DNA of 64,000 nt from Paractinoplanes atraurantiacus (GCF_900215205.1 NZ_OBDY01000010.1:145862-209861), one strand, 5' to 3'; positions 7,575 through 16,132 are shown, counted from the first letter of the stretch. Numbers and translations are program-made. The notes: a model not told the origin generated them from the sequence alone.

Positions 7575-9362
7575 TCAGTCCTCGGCGCGGTGCCTGCCCC
7601 CGGGGGCGCGTCGATCCCGGCCGGATTTCTTCACCGCGTACATGGCGTGATCGGCCGCGCGCAGGGCCTCGTCCGGATCGCCCGCGCTGGGTGCGAGGTG
7701 CACGCCGACGCTCGCTCCGATCCGTACGTCAATCCCCTCGATCGTGAAGGGCTCCTCGATCGCGGACCGGATCCGGTCGCACGCCGCCGTGGTGTCGGCG
7801 TCGCCGGCGACGCCCGGCATGAGCACCACGAACTCGTCGCCGCCGACCCGGGCCAGCACGTCACCCTCGCGCACGCAGCCGGTCAGCCGCCGGGCGACCT
7901 GCCGCAGCAGCTCGTCGCCGGCCTCGTGCCCGTGCGCGTCGTTGACCGGCTTGAACCCGTCGAGGTCGACGAAGAGGACACCGACCGGCTGGTCGCGCAG
8001 CGAGGCGCCGAGCGCGTCCTGCATGCGCCGCCGGTTGGGCAGGCCGGTCAGCGCGTCGTGCTGCGCCTCGTGCGCCAGCCGCTCCTGGAAGGCGCGGTTC
8101 TCCGAGATGTCCCGCGCGTTGATCACGATGCCGTGCAGGGCCGGGTTGTGCATCTGGTTGGAGGCGGTGAACTCGAACCAGCGGTACTCGCCGCGGGCCG
8201 AGCTCGAGCGGCACTGCAACCGCAGCACCGCGTCGCGGCGGCTCAGCAGCAGGGCGAACTGCTCGCGCATGTACGGCCGGTCGTCGGGGTGGACGATGTC
8301 GAAGACGCTGCTGCCGACCAGCTGCCCCTGCTCGAAGCCGAGGATCCCCTTGGCGCTCGGGCTCGAATATTCGATGTTGCCGTGCGCGTCGAGCACCGAG
8401 ACCAGGTCGGGCGCGTGCTGGAACAGGGCCTGGAAGCGCTGGTCGGCCTGCCGGCGCTGCTTCATCGTGCGATAGCCGAGGGCGGCGATGGCCAGCACAC
8501 CGATCAGCAGCATGGCGAGCAGGGTCAGGTTCAGCGTCTGGCTCTTGGAGTGCACCGCGCCGTCGAACGAGGCCTGGCTCTGCGTGCGCACGTAGGCCCA
8601 GCCGCCGGGCAGGCCGCCGACCACGATGGCGATCATCTTGTGGCCGTCGACGTCGGTGTACTCGACGAACTCGGTGTCCGGGTCGGCGGCGAGGGCGTTG
8701 CGGATGGCTGGGTCGACCTTGTGGCCGAGGTCGGTGGGGTCGCTGGTGGCGGCGATCGTGCCGGCGCTGTCGATGATCGTGGTGAGGTGGGCCTTGCTGC
8801 CGAGCGTGACCGTGTACTGCTGCAACGGGGTCTTGGCGACGTCGTTCAGGCCGACCAGCAGGGCCACGGCGCTGCCGCCGACCATGACCGGGACGGCGAC
8901 CGCCTCCAGATAGGTGGCGTCGACCGACATGATCGACGAGACGCCGTACCTCTGGCCCGCGGTCAGCATGGCCAGCATCGGCTTCCAGCCGGCGTCGGTC
9001 GTGGCCGGCACCCCGGAGTCGCGCGAGCTGGTCAGGACGTTGCCCTTGAGATCGAGGACCAGGGTGCCGTACGCGAAGTAGGTGCTCTTGGAGGCCAGCA
9101 GCCGCAGCGCCGCCCGGTCGGTGGCGCTGTTCTTCCCGAGATGCAGCGAGTTCTCGGTCAGGAACTTGCCGAGCTCGGCCGCCGACAGCCCCTGAAGAGC
9201 GCCGGTGAGGGTCTTGTTGTTCACGCCGAGAGCGCGTGAGTCAGCCCGGTGCACCTCGTCGGCCGCACGCAGCGCCGAGCGGTTGACCAGGATGCCGATC
9301 GTGCCCGCGCCGGCCAGCAGGACGACGCTGATCACGACCGCGATCCAGGTGCGCAATCGCAT
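7575..9362 (-). CDS. Membrane diguanylate cyclase with extracellular sensor, PAS and GGDEF domains
   Basis: A 595-residue sensor that should make c-di-GMP. Layout: membrane helix ~7-28, a ~250-residue extracytoplasmic Cache-like region, second helix ~280-300, a PAS domain ~310-430 (HAPDLVSVLDAHGNIEYSSP), and a GGDEF domain to the C-terminus (DALTGLPNRR, VLFVDLDGFKPVND, RVGGDEFVVL). The active-site GGDEF is intact. An inhibitory RxxD I-site (REGD) lies exactly five residues before GGDEF, so product feedback is expected. It has no EAL domain. It is transcribed alone, divergently from the alpha/beta hydrolase gene. The signal sensed is unknown. Confidence 0.93.
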   Translation of the reverse strand: MRLRTWIAVVISVVLLAGAGTIGILVNRSALRAADEVHRADSRALGVNNKTLTGALQGLSAAELGKFLTENSLHLGKNSATDRAALRLLASKSTYFAYGTLVLDLKGNVLTSSRDSGVPATTDAGWKPMLAMLTAGQRYGVSSIMSVDATYLEAVAVPVMVGGSAVALLVGLNDVAKTPLQQYTVTLGSKAHLTTIIDSAGTIAATSDPTDLGHKVDPAIRNALAADPDTEFVEYTDVDGHKMIAIVVGGLPGGWAYVRTQSQASFDGAVHSKSQTLNLTLLAMLLIGVLAIAALGYRTMKQRRQADQRFQALFQHAPDLVSVLDAHGNIEYSSPSAKGILGFEQGQLVGSSVFDIVHPDDRPYMREQFALLLSRRDAVLRLQCRSSSARGEYRWFEFTASNQMHNPALHGIVINARDISENRAFQERLAHEAQHDALTGLPNRRRMQDALGASLRDQPVGVLFVDLDGFKPVNDAHGHEAGDELLRQVARRLTGCVREGDVLARVGGDEFVVLMPGVAGDADTTAACDRIRSAIEEPFTIEGIDVRIGASVGVHLAPSAGDPDEALRAADHAMYAVKKSGRDRRAPGGRHRAED

Positions 9363-9581
9363 AGATGTTGACCCTCCTCGCGCTGTTCATCGGCAGCGCC
9401 CGGCGGGACTCAAAACATTCGCCCGGCCCGGTTTGTCGAAGTTCCCGCTCCGAGCACGAAGGGACGGGTGGGGGCGAGACCGCAGGTACCGCCGCCGAAG
9501 TCGATCTACCAGGGGTGAAGGTGCTTGCGGTACGGCACCGATGGGGAAGATCCTGCGTCTGAGGCGGATTGGGGGCGATCC

Positions 9582-11276
9582 ATGCGCAGGCTCGTGCTCG
9601 CCCCGCCTCGCCCCTGGATCCCCACCCAGCGCGGCCGCGTGATCGCCGCCGCACCGCCCCGCCGCCGGGTCGTCAGCTGCGGGCTCAGCGTCACCGGCTT
9701 CGGGCTGTGCGCCGTCTTCTACTGCCTCTCGTACACGCCGTCGCTGCTCCCGCGCACCTGGTCGCTGCAAGGAGTGGTGGCCGGCCTGACCGCCGCCATC
9801 GGATATGCGCTGGGCACGGCGATCGGTGCGCTCGTGCGGTGGCGCTGGTGGCCGTCGCGGCGGGCGGAACGGATCGCCTGGCGGGTGCTGTTCCTGCTCG
9901 TACCACCGCTGATCCTGCTGTTCCTCTGGCTCGGCACCCGCTGGCAGCGTGACCTGCGCCTGCGCCTGGGCATGCCACCCCAGCAGGAGTACGACCTGAT
10001 GCGCACGGTCGGGATCAGCCTGCTCACCTTCGGGCTGCTCCTGCTGGTCGCCCGCTGCCTGCGGCTGGCCGCGCACGGGCTGGCCCGGCTGTTCGGGCGG
10101 CTCGTGCCCGAGTCGGCCGCCTACTGCGCCGGCTTCGTGGTCGTGACCCTGCTCAGCTACACCGCGTTCGACGGGCTGCTGGTCAGCAACCTCTACACCA
10201 CCGCCGACCGCTCGGCCGCGGTCACCGACAGCGGCACCGGCCGCGGCGTCGAACGGCAGATGTCGCCGCTGCGCTCGGGCAGCCCGGCCTCCCTGGTGTC
10301 GTGGGAGTCGCTGGGCCGGCAGGGCCGCAACTTCGTGGCCAAGGCGCCCAGTCACGATCAGCTGGCGGCGTTCGCCCGGCGCCCGGTGGCGGAGCCGATC
10401 CGGTTGTACGCCGGGTTGTCGTCGGCCGGCTCGGTGACCGAGCGCGCCGGCCTGCTCGTCCGCGAGATGGACCGCACCGGCGCCTTCGGCCGCAAGGTGA
10501 TCGCGGTCTTCACGCCGACCGGGACGGGCTGGGTCGACAACGACGTGCCGAGCTCGCTGGAATACATGTACGCGGGCGACACCGCGCTCGTCTCGATGCA
10601 GTACTCGTACCTGCCGAGCGTGATCTCCTTCGCGGCCGACCGCTCGAAGGTCGTCGAGGCGTCGTCGGCCCTGATCACCGCGGTCCGGGCCCGGTGGGCG
10701 GCGATGCCCGCGGGCCACCGCCCCAAGCTGCTGATCTTCGGGGAGAGCCTGGGGACGTACGGGACGGAGAAGACCTTCGGCAGCGCCTCGGCCATGGTCT
10801 CCGGCGCGGACGGGATCCTGCTGGAGGGGCCGACCTTCGCCAATCCGATCCACCGTTCGCTGACGGCCGGGCGCGTCGCCGGGACGCCGGTGTGGGATCC
10901 GTCATACCCGAGCCTGCCGGTGGAGTTCTCGTCGCGGGCCGAGGAGCTGCGCGACCTGCCCGGCCCGCAGCCCAAGGTCGTCTACATGCAGAACTCGTCG
11001 GACCCGGTCGTCTGGTGGAGCCCGAGCCTGTTCTGGAAGAAGCCGCAGTGGCTGAGCGGCACGCGCGGGCCGGACGTCACGCCGGCCATGCAGTGGTATC
11101 CGGTGGTGACCTTCTGGCAGACGACGGTCGACGCCATCTTCGCCAACAAAGTGCCGACCGGCCACGGACACGTGTACAAATCCGGGGCGGTCGACGGGTG
11201 GGCGGCGCTGGCTCCGCCGCCGGGGTGGACCGTGGCGGACACCGTGCGGCTGCGGGCCCTCTTCGACTCCGATTAG
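9582..11276 (+). CDS. Membrane alpha/beta-hydrolase family 9 protein
   Basis: About 564 residues. An N-terminal membrane domain with four or five helices (CGLSVTGFGLCAVFYCLSYT, VLFLLVPPLILLFLWLG, LTFGLLLLVARCLRL, YCAGFVVVTLLSYTAFDG) is joined to a large C-terminal hydrolase domain with nucleophile elbow FGESLG (Ser ~389), as in the Abhydrolase_9_N/Abhydrolase_9 pair. The end (PTGHGHVYKSGAVDGWAAL) gives a candidate catalytic His. Function in this family is undefined; an envelope lipid or ester substrate is a guess. I chose ATG 9582, which starts RRLVLAPP; an in-frame start at 9525 would add 19 unconvincing residues. Its stop overlaps the convergent gene by four bases. Confidence 0.85.
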   Translation: MRRLVLAPPRPWIPTQRGRVIAAAPPRRRVVSCGLSVTGFGLCAVFYCLSYTPSLLPRTWSLQGVVAGLTAAIGYALGTAIGALVRWRWWPSRRAERIAWRVLFLLVPPLILLFLWLGTRWQRDLRLRLGMPPQQEYDLMRTVGISLLTFGLLLLVARCLRLAAHGLARLFGRLVPESAAYCAGFVVVTLLSYTAFDGLLVSNLYTTADRSAAVTDSGTGRGVERQMSPLRSGSPASLVSWESLGRQGRNFVAKAPSHDQLAAFARRPVAEPIRLYAGLSSAGSVTERAGLLVREMDRTGAFGRKVIAVFTPTGTGWVDNDVPSSLEYMYAGDTALVSMQYSYLPSVISFAADRSKVVEASSALITAVRARWAAMPAGHRPKLLIFGESLGTYGTEKTFGSASAMVSGADGILLEGPTFANPIHRSLTAGRVAGTPVWDPSYPSLPVEFSSRAEELRDLPGPQPKVVYMQNSSDPVVWWSPSLFWKKPQWLSGTRGPDVTPAMQWYPVVTFWQTTVDAIFANKVPTGHGHVYKSGAVDGWAALAPPPGWTVADTVRLRALFDSD

Positions 11277-11815
11277 CGCTTGAGCCAGGGTTGCAGCAGA
11301 CGCGTGACCTGCGGCAACACCAGATAAGTCATGATCGGGGTCAGGATCAGGGTGCTGATCAGCGTCCGGAGCGCGACGTGCAGATCCACGATCAAATGAT
11401 TGAGGGTGTACGCCGCCAGCAGGCTCACGGGGAAGAAGCCGAGCCAGATCGTCACAGCCTGCTTCCACCGGGCCGGCGCTTTCTGGACAATCTGAGCATC
11501 TTGCTGTTTCGGCGGGTCGAACCAGCCCTCGATGCCGGTGCGGCGCTCGACGCGGGTGTGCTCGACGAAGCCCTCGGCCGACGAGAGCCACCAGCGCCGC
11601 TGCGGCGACTCCTCCCAGTTGCGCAGCGCGTCCGCGTCGGCGAAGCGGTAGAGCATGTGCCATTCGCTCGACGCCTGGTCGGGGCGCACCCAGCCGGTGC
11701 CGAGGAAGCCCGGGAAGTCCTCGGCCAGGGTGGTGCCCGCGTTCACCCAGGCGATCATCTCCGCCGTACGCGACGGGTCGGCGCGGCGCGTGATCGCGAC
11801 GGTGACAGTCTCCAT
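11273..11815 (-). CDS. ABM-domain protein with C-terminal membrane helices
   Basis: About 180 residues. The N-terminal half is an antibiotic-biosynthesis-monooxygenase-type ferredoxin-like domain (VTVAITRRADPSRTAEMIAW, FPGFLGTGWVRP, EWHMLYRFADADALRNWEES). The C-terminal half has two membrane helices (AVTIWLGFFPVSLLAAYTLN and RTLISTLILTPIMTYLVLP), the COG3224-like architecture. No enzymatic reaction is established for that membrane-tethered group. The start could be ATG 11815 (METVTV) or 11824 (MWDMETV). Its stop overlaps the stop of the convergent hydrolase gene. Confidence 0.8.
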   Translation of the reverse strand: METVTVAITRRADPSRTAEMIAWVNAGTTLAEDFPGFLGTGWVRPDQASSEWHMLYRFADADALRNWEESPQRRWWLSSAEGFVEHTRVERRTGIEGWFDPPKQQDAQIVQKAPARWKQAVTIWLGFFPVSLLAAYTLNHLIVDLHVALRTLISTLILTPIMTYLVLPQVTRLLQPWLKR

Positions 11816-11898
11816 GTCCCACATTGTGGTATGCCAGGGTTTCGAGCGGGGTGCGCTCCCGGTTTCCGTGCCGTGGCACACACGGTAAGTTCCGCGCC

Positions 11899-12945
11899 AT
11901 GACCTTGAAGCGAAAGTTGTCGATGGTCCTGGCGGCCTCGGCGGTGCTGGTGGCCGCTTCCACCGCGCCCGCCGCCGCATCCGGGGGCCACTCGCCCACC
12001 TGGCGCCTCACCGACACCGGCTCGACCGCCCAGTTCCGCGGCCTCGCCCCGGTCAGCTCCCGGGTGGCCTGGGTCGCCGGCTCGGGCGGCACGATCCTGC
12101 GCACGGTCGACGGCGGCCGCCACTGGGCCGACGTCAGCCCCGCCGGCGCCTCGGACCTGCTGTTCCGCGACATCGAGGCGTTCGACTCGCGCACCGCGGT
12201 CGCCGTGTCGATCGGCGAGGGCGAGGCCTCCCGGGTCTACGCCACCACGGACGGCGGCCGCTCCTGGCGCGAGACGTTCCGCAACGACGACCCGGCCGCC
12301 TTCTACGACTGCATGACGTTCCTGGACCGCAAGCACGGCCTGGCCCTGTCCGACCCGGTCGGCGGCAAGTTCCGCATCCTGGCCACCGCCGACGGCGGCC
12401 GCTCCTGGACGGTCCGGCCCACCGCGGGCATGCCCCCGGCCCTGACCGGCGAGTTCGCTTTCGCGGCCAGCGGCACCTGCCTGGTCTCGGCCGGCGGCAA
12501 GGCCCTGTTCGCCACGGGCGGCGGCGCCACGGCCCGGGTCTTCACGTCCCGCGACGCCGGCCGCTCGTGGACCGTGGCCGGCACCCCGGTTCCGAGCGGC
12601 CCGACCGCCGGCATCTACAGCCTGGCCGTGCGCCCCTCGGGCGAGGCCATCGCCGTGGGCGGCGACTACAACGCGCCGACGGCCGCCCCCGACGGCGCGG
12701 CCTACTTGCACGGTCGCACCTGGAAGATCGCCCGAACCGTCCCCGGGGAATACCGCTCCGGCTCGGCCTGGGCGTCCCGCCGCGTGGCCCTGGCCGTGGG
12801 CCCCACCGGCAGTGACATCTCCCGGGACGCCGGCCGCACCTGGACCCGCTTCGACACCGGCAACTTCGACGCCGTCGAATGCACCTCCGACGGCTCCTGC
12901 TGGGCCTCGGGCCCCACCGGCCGGGTCGCCAGACTGACCCACTGA
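11899..12945 (+). CDS. Secreted BNR/Asp-box repeat protein (sialidase-like propeller)
   Basis: A 348-residue exported protein. Residues 1-28 form a signal peptide (MTLKRKLSMVLAASAVLVAA ... APAAASG). At least five Asp-box motifs of the form (S/T)xDxGxxW occur: TVDGGRHW, TTDGGRSW, TADGGRSW, SRDAGRSW and SRDAGRTW. They predict a beta-propeller like those of BNR/YCF48-type oxidoreductase-like or glycosidase-like proteins. No sialidase catalytic Arg triad or FRIP motif is recognisable, so the enzymatic role is open. Start 11899 gives the signal peptide; the reading frame upstream of it is non-coding. A strong hairpin follows the stop. Confidence 0.85.
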   Translation: MTLKRKLSMVLAASAVLVAASTAPAAASGGHSPTWRLTDTGSTAQFRGLAPVSSRVAWVAGSGGTILRTVDGGRHWADVSPAGASDLLFRDIEAFDSRTAVAVSIGEGEASRVYATTDGGRSWRETFRNDDPAAFYDCMTFLDRKHGLALSDPVGGKFRILATADGGRSWTVRPTAGMPPALTGEFAFAASGTCLVSAGGKALFATGGGATARVFTSRDAGRSWTVAGTPVPSGPTAGIYSLAVRPSGEAIAVGGDYNAPTAAPDGAAYLHGRTWKIARTVPGEYRSGSAWASRRVALAVGPTGSDISRDAGRTWTRFDTGNFDAVECTSDGSCWASGPTGRVARLTH

Positions 12946-12958
12946 TCCTCTGACCGCG

Positions 12959-12991
12959 CCGGGCCGGGCCGCGTGGTGCGGCCCGGCCCGG
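12959..12991. terminator. Bidirectional hairpin terminator
   Basis: A perfect 14-bp GC stem (12959-12972 with 12978-12991, loop GTGGT) lies between two convergent genes. It has no long T-tract, as is common in high-GC actinobacteria. Confidence 0.75.
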
Positions 12992-12995
12992 ACCG

Positions 12996-13754
12996 TCAGT
13001 CCAGCGCTATGTACAGGCGCCGGCCGGTCGGGCGGTAGCCCACCCGTTCGTAGACGCGCCAGGAATCCTCGCCGGAAGCCTCCAGCCAGGCGATCTCGGC
13101 GCCGGCGACGAAGAGGCGCCGGGTGATCTCGGCGGTCATCGCGCCGGCGATGCCCCGGCGGCGGTGATGCTTGGTCACGGCGATGCCCGCCACCTCGCTG
13201 ACACCGTCGTTGGGCGGTACGGCCTGGCCGCCGCCGGCGCAGGTGCCATCCGGGGCGAGCGCCATGACGGCGATGCCGCCCCGGGCCTGGAGGGCGGCGA
13301 TGCGGGCGATGTCCGCGTCGGTGGAGATGGGATCGCCACCGAATGCCGCGTTCTGGGCGGCGATCATCGCGGCCCGGTCGGCGTCGGTGATCGGCTCGCG
13401 CAGCGTGTAGCCGCCGGGCGCCGGGAGCTGCTCGATCGTGCCGGGGGTGCAGACCAGATATTCGTGGCGCTCCTCGACGGTGAAGCCGGCGTCGAGCAGG
13501 AGCCGCTCGAGGCCGGGCGCCGTGGACACCACATATTCGAGCCGGGGCTTACGCGCGTACGACCGGAAAGCCGCGACAAGCGCGGTGACATCAGCCCTCG
13601 AGATCTCGAGGCCGGGAAGCGGTGTCGCGTAGTTGATGCCGGGGCTGTCGACCGACGGGTCGACGCCGATCACGAACGGCCCGGTGCGGACCGGGGCCGG
13701 CCGGCTGGACAGGTTGGCGACGACGGACTGCTGGATGCGCACATCCAAGGTCAT
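12996..13754 (-). CDS. GNAT family N-acetyltransferase
   Basis: A 252-residue acyltransferase with an N-terminal non-GNAT segment and a C-terminal GNAT fold. The acetyl-CoA-binding motif A is clear: VSEVAGIAVTKHHRRRGIAG, followed by AMTAEITRRLF and the WLEASGEDSWRVYERVGYRP strand-helix that closes the fold. Substrate unknown. ATG 13754 is preceded by AGAGG on the coding strand and by a pyrimidine-rich run and a multi-stem leader (13804-13918). It converges on the BNR gene with a strong hairpin between them. Confidence 0.85.
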   Translation of the reverse strand: MTLDVRIQQSVVANLSSRPAPVRTGPFVIGVDPSVDSPGINYATPLPGLEISRADVTALVAAFRSYARKPRLEYVVSTAPGLERLLLDAGFTVEERHEYLVCTPGTIEQLPAPGGYTLREPITDADRAAMIAAQNAAFGGDPISTDADIARIAALQARGGIAVMALAPDGTCAGGGQAVPPNDGVSEVAGIAVTKHHRRRGIAGAMTAEITRRLFVAGAEIAWLEASGEDSWRVYERVGYRPTGRRLYIALD

Positions 13755-13803
13755 TTTAAAAGCCTCTGCGGAGAGAGAAAGGAAAAGGAAGACAGGGTGA
13801 GAT

Positions 13804-13918
13804 GGCCGCCGAGCAGGCAGCTCGCCTCAGGCGGCCGTCGGGCCATCCGAGATCACAGGCTTCATTCCCTCGTGCAGAGTGCCCGCGCCGATCGCGCGGG
13901 AAGCCCCAGCAGGATGCC
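13804..13918 (-). promoter_or_regulatory. Structured RNA leader (candidate riboregulator) of the GNAT gene
   Basis: Within the 324-bp gap upstream of the GNAT start, the coding strand can fold into four stems. P1 pairs 13912-13918 with 13841-13848 (one bulge). P2 pairs 13901-13905 with 13858-13862. P3 is a perfect 7-bp stem (13894-13900 with 13882-13888, 5-nt loop) inside P2. A separate stem P4 pairs 13830-13836 with 13804-13810 and contains an inner GAGC/GCTC pairing. P4 is followed on the coding strand by a pyrimidine/T-rich run, as in an attenuator. I recognise no known riboswitch consensus. The rest of the gap (13919-14078) shows no convincing gene. Confidence 0.5.
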
Positions 13919-14078
13919 AGCCGCGACGGCGAGCGGTCAACGGTATTTGTCGCCGTGGCGATGCGTGACCCGCCAGGCGTCCCGCCCAGGGCATAAACCA
14001 CCGGGGCACCGTGGGCCGTCGCGGTGATCCGCTCGCTCACGGACATCATTCTCGGCTCCTCTGTGGAAGTCTGCGATC

Positions 14079-14786
14079 ATGACGCGGCCTCCCGGCAACT
14101 ACGGCATCGACGCACCCCGGCTGATCGCCGTCCCGGTGATCCTGATCGTGGCCGGCCTGCTCCAGGCCGTGCTGCAGCGCTCGGTCTGGCCGCTGATCGG
14201 TGTCGTGCTGATCGCCGCGTGCTGCGCGCTCGGCTTCTACGCGTCGCGCGCCGGCAAGTTCGTGGTCTGGTCCCGCCTGCTCGACGGTCTGGGCCTGCGC
14301 GGCGACGAGCAGATCCTCGACCTGGGCTGCGGCCGCGGCGCCCTGCTGATCTCGGCCGCGCTGCGTGTGCCCCAGGGCCGTGCGGTAGGTGTCGATCTCT
14401 GGCGGGCCGACCAGTCGGGCAACGGCCCCGAGGCCACGATGAGCAACGCGTCCGCCGCCGGGGTCACCGGCCGTGTCGACCTGCGGACGGCTGACATCAC
14501 CGCGCTGCCGTTCCCCGACGCTGCGTTCGACGTGGTCATCTCCAACGTCGTCATCCACAACCTGAAGGCCGCGGCCGACAGAGACAAGGCAATTGACGAG
14601 GCCGTACGGGTCCTCCGCCCAGGCGGTCGCCTCCTGGTGGCCGACCTGCGGCACACCCGCCAGTACGAGCGCCGCTTGGAGCACTCGGCACTGACCGAGA
14701 TCGCCCGCCGAGACCTGGGCTGGCGCCAGTGGTGGAGCGGCCCATGGCTACCCACCCACCTGGTATCGGCCCGCAAGCCCCTCTGA
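14079..14786 (+). CDS. SAM-dependent methyltransferase with N-terminal membrane helices
   Basis: A 235-residue class I methyltransferase. Two hydrophobic helices (LIAVPVILIVAGLLQAVL and WPLIGVVLIAACCALGFYA) precede a Rossmann domain with SAM motif I ILDLGCGRGALL, an acidic end of strand 2 (AVGVDLW), the DLRTADITALPFPDAAFD segment and the post-motif III VLRPGGRLLVADLR. It resembles membrane-anchored UbiE/COQ5-like methyltransferases of unknown substrate. It stands alone on the plus strand; ATG 14079 is the only start placing both helices in frame. Confidence 0.88.
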   Translation: MTRPPGNYGIDAPRLIAVPVILIVAGLLQAVLQRSVWPLIGVVLIAACCALGFYASRAGKFVVWSRLLDGLGLRGDEQILDLGCGRGALLISAALRVPQGRAVGVDLWRADQSGNGPEATMSNASAAGVTGRVDLRTADITALPFPDAAFDVVISNVVIHNLKAAADRDKAIDEAVRVLRPGGRLLVADLRHTRQYERRLEHSALTEIARRDLGWRQWWSGPWLPTHLVSARKPL

Positions 14787-14850
14787 TCCGCCGGCCCCAC
14801 TGCTCCGCCGCCCGCGCTTCTTGGCGCGCCGCCTCTTCGCGCTGGTTAAA

Positions 14851-14870
14851 GCGTAACCAGTAGGTTACGC
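14851..14870. promoter_or_regulatory. ArsR-type operator
   Basis: Perfect inverted repeat GCGTAACC-AGTA-GGTTACGC ends eight bases before the GTG start of the ArsR gene. Position and symmetry suggest autoregulation and a very short or absent 5' leader. Confidence 0.8.
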
Positions 14871-14878
14871 TTTTCGGC

Positions 14879-15244
14879 GTGGACGAGGTGGCTGCGGCGA
14901 TCGCCGATCCGGTGCGGCGGGAGATCCTGCTGATGCTGCGCGGCGAGCGGTTGTCGGCCGGTCAGATCGCCGGCCGGTTCGAGATCAGCCGACCCGCCGT
15001 CAGCCGCCACCTGCGGGTGCTGCGGGAGGCCGGCCTGGTCGCCGACCGTGCCGACGGCCGCCGCCGCGTCTACGAGCTGGTCACCGCGCCCTTGGACGAG
15101 CTCTCTGGCTGGATCGAGCGGCTGACCCGCCCCTCCGGCTGGGAGCACCATCTGGACGCGCTGGAGACCGAGGTCCACCGCACCCGCCGCGAGCGCCGCA
15201 GCACCACCACCGCTCCCGATCAATCACAGGAGAAGAGCGCATGA
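14879..15244 (+). CDS. ArsR family winged-helix regulator
   Basis: A 121-residue repressor with the compact ArsR fold: AIADPVRREILLMLRGERLS, GQIAGRFEISRPAVSRHLRV (recognition helix) and LREAGLVADRADGRRRVYEL (wing). No metal-binding Cys pair is visible. It belongs to the non-metal ArsR group that typically precedes an SRPBCC/AHSA1 gene, as here. The start is GTG at 14879, immediately downstream of a perfect palindrome. Its stop overlaps the next start as ATGA. Confidence 0.92.
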   Translation: MDEVAAAIADPVRREILLMLRGERLSAGQIAGRFEISRPAVSRHLRVLREAGLVADRADGRRRVYELVTAPLDELSGWIERLTRPSGWEHHLDALETEVHRTRRERRSTTTAPDQSQEKSA

Positions 15245-15720
15245 GCCCCACGCCCACCGGCCGGCTGTTCGGCCGGGATCTGGTTTTGACCCGTTCCTTC
15301 CGCGCGCCCCTCGACGACGTCTGGGCCAGTCTCACCGACCCCGTCCGCACGGCCCGGTGGTTCGGTCCGTGGAAGGGTGACGCCGCGCCCGGCGCGGCCA
15401 TCCAGGTCCAGATGGTCCAGGAGGAGGGGCAGCCCTGGATGGACATGACGATCGACGCCTGCGAGCCACCCCGCCGCCTCGCGCTGTCGTCAGTGGACGA
15501 CCACGGCAGCTGGCTCCTCGACCTGACGCTCTCCGAGACCGGCGGCGCCACTGAGCTCCGCTTCACCCAGCACCTGACCGACACCGACAGCGTCGGCGAG
15601 GTCGGCCCCGGCTGGGAGTTCTACCTGGACGCGCTGGTCGCCTCCCGTGACGGGCAGCCGATGCCCGACTTCAACGACTACTACCCGTCGATGAAGGAGC
15701 ACTTCGAGGCGCAGCGCTAG
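15241..15720 (+). CDS. SRPBCC (AHSA1-like) domain protein
   Basis: A 159-residue START/Bet v 1-like protein. The AHSA1 signature is visible at the N-terminus (TRSFRAPLDDVWASLTDPVR, TARWFGPWKGD) and the C-terminal helix (GWEFYLDALVASRDGQP). It is translationally coupled to the ArsR gene (ATGA overlap). Such ArsR-SRPBCC pairs are widespread; the ligand is unknown. Its last 50 bases overlap the 3' end of a convergent ORF. Confidence 0.88.
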   Translation: MSPTPTGRLFGRDLVLTRSFRAPLDDVWASLTDPVRTARWFGPWKGDAAPGAAIQVQMVQEEGQPWMDMTIDACEPPRRLALSSVDDHGSWLLDLTLSETGGATELRFTQHLTDTDSVGEVGPGWEFYLDALVASRDGQPMPDFNDYYPSMKEHFEAQR

Positions 15721-16132
15721 GAAAGACGTCGACCATCATGCGCGGCCGGCCGTACCGCTTGATGTCGGCCGCCCACTGCCGCACCAGAACGTCCGCCGTC
15801 TTCCGGTCGGTGACGACGCGGTACCGTCCGGAGCCGCTCGGCCCGTTCGTCACGTAGGCCACCACCGGCCATCGGTCCACATGGCTCCGGTACGGCAGAA
15901 CCACCGCCGTCCCCATCAGGGCCAGCAGGAACATGACCAGCACCACGACGAGCAGGACGGCCCCGATGGCGATGCCCAGAAGCGCCCCGTAGTCACCGGC
16001 CTCGAACAGCCGCCCCACGAAGTCGAGGCTGATCGGCTCGCCGCCGTCGCCGGCGTGCCAGCCCGCCAGCCACTGCCGCCCGACCCGCCACTTGACCCAC
16101 TCGCCCGACCCCGCCCGGCTCAACACGATCAC
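15671..16132 (-). CDS. Hypothetical protein with one membrane helix
   Basis: About 153 residues from a GTG start. A single hydrophobic segment is clear (LLGIAIGAVLLVVVLVMFLL), flanked by a charged N-terminal region and a C-terminal part rich in basic residues (YVTNGPSGSGRYRVVTDRKT, WAADIKRYGRPRMM). I recognise no family. The 3' end overlaps the SRPBCC gene by 50 bases, unusual for real neighbours, so the true stop region or the gene itself is uncertain. The 212-bp gap that would otherwise exist favours coding. Confidence 0.5.
   Translation of the reverse strand: MIVLSRAGSGEWVKWRVGRQWLAGWHAGDGGEPISLDFVGRLFEAGDYGALLGIAIGAVLLVVVLVMFLLALMGTAVVLPYRSHVDRWPVVAYVTNGPSGSGRYRVVTDRKTADVLVRQWAADIKRYGRPRMMVDVFPSAAPRSAPSSTGSSR

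Noticed and set aside
12996..13000. Run-through fusion of the BNR and GNAT genes
   Set aside because: They are convergent and separated by a strong hairpin terminator.
13804..13918. Known riboswitch class (ZTP, SAM, glycine, guanidine, T-box)
   Set aside because: None of the consensus core sequences I know could be matched; retained only as an unnamed structured leader.
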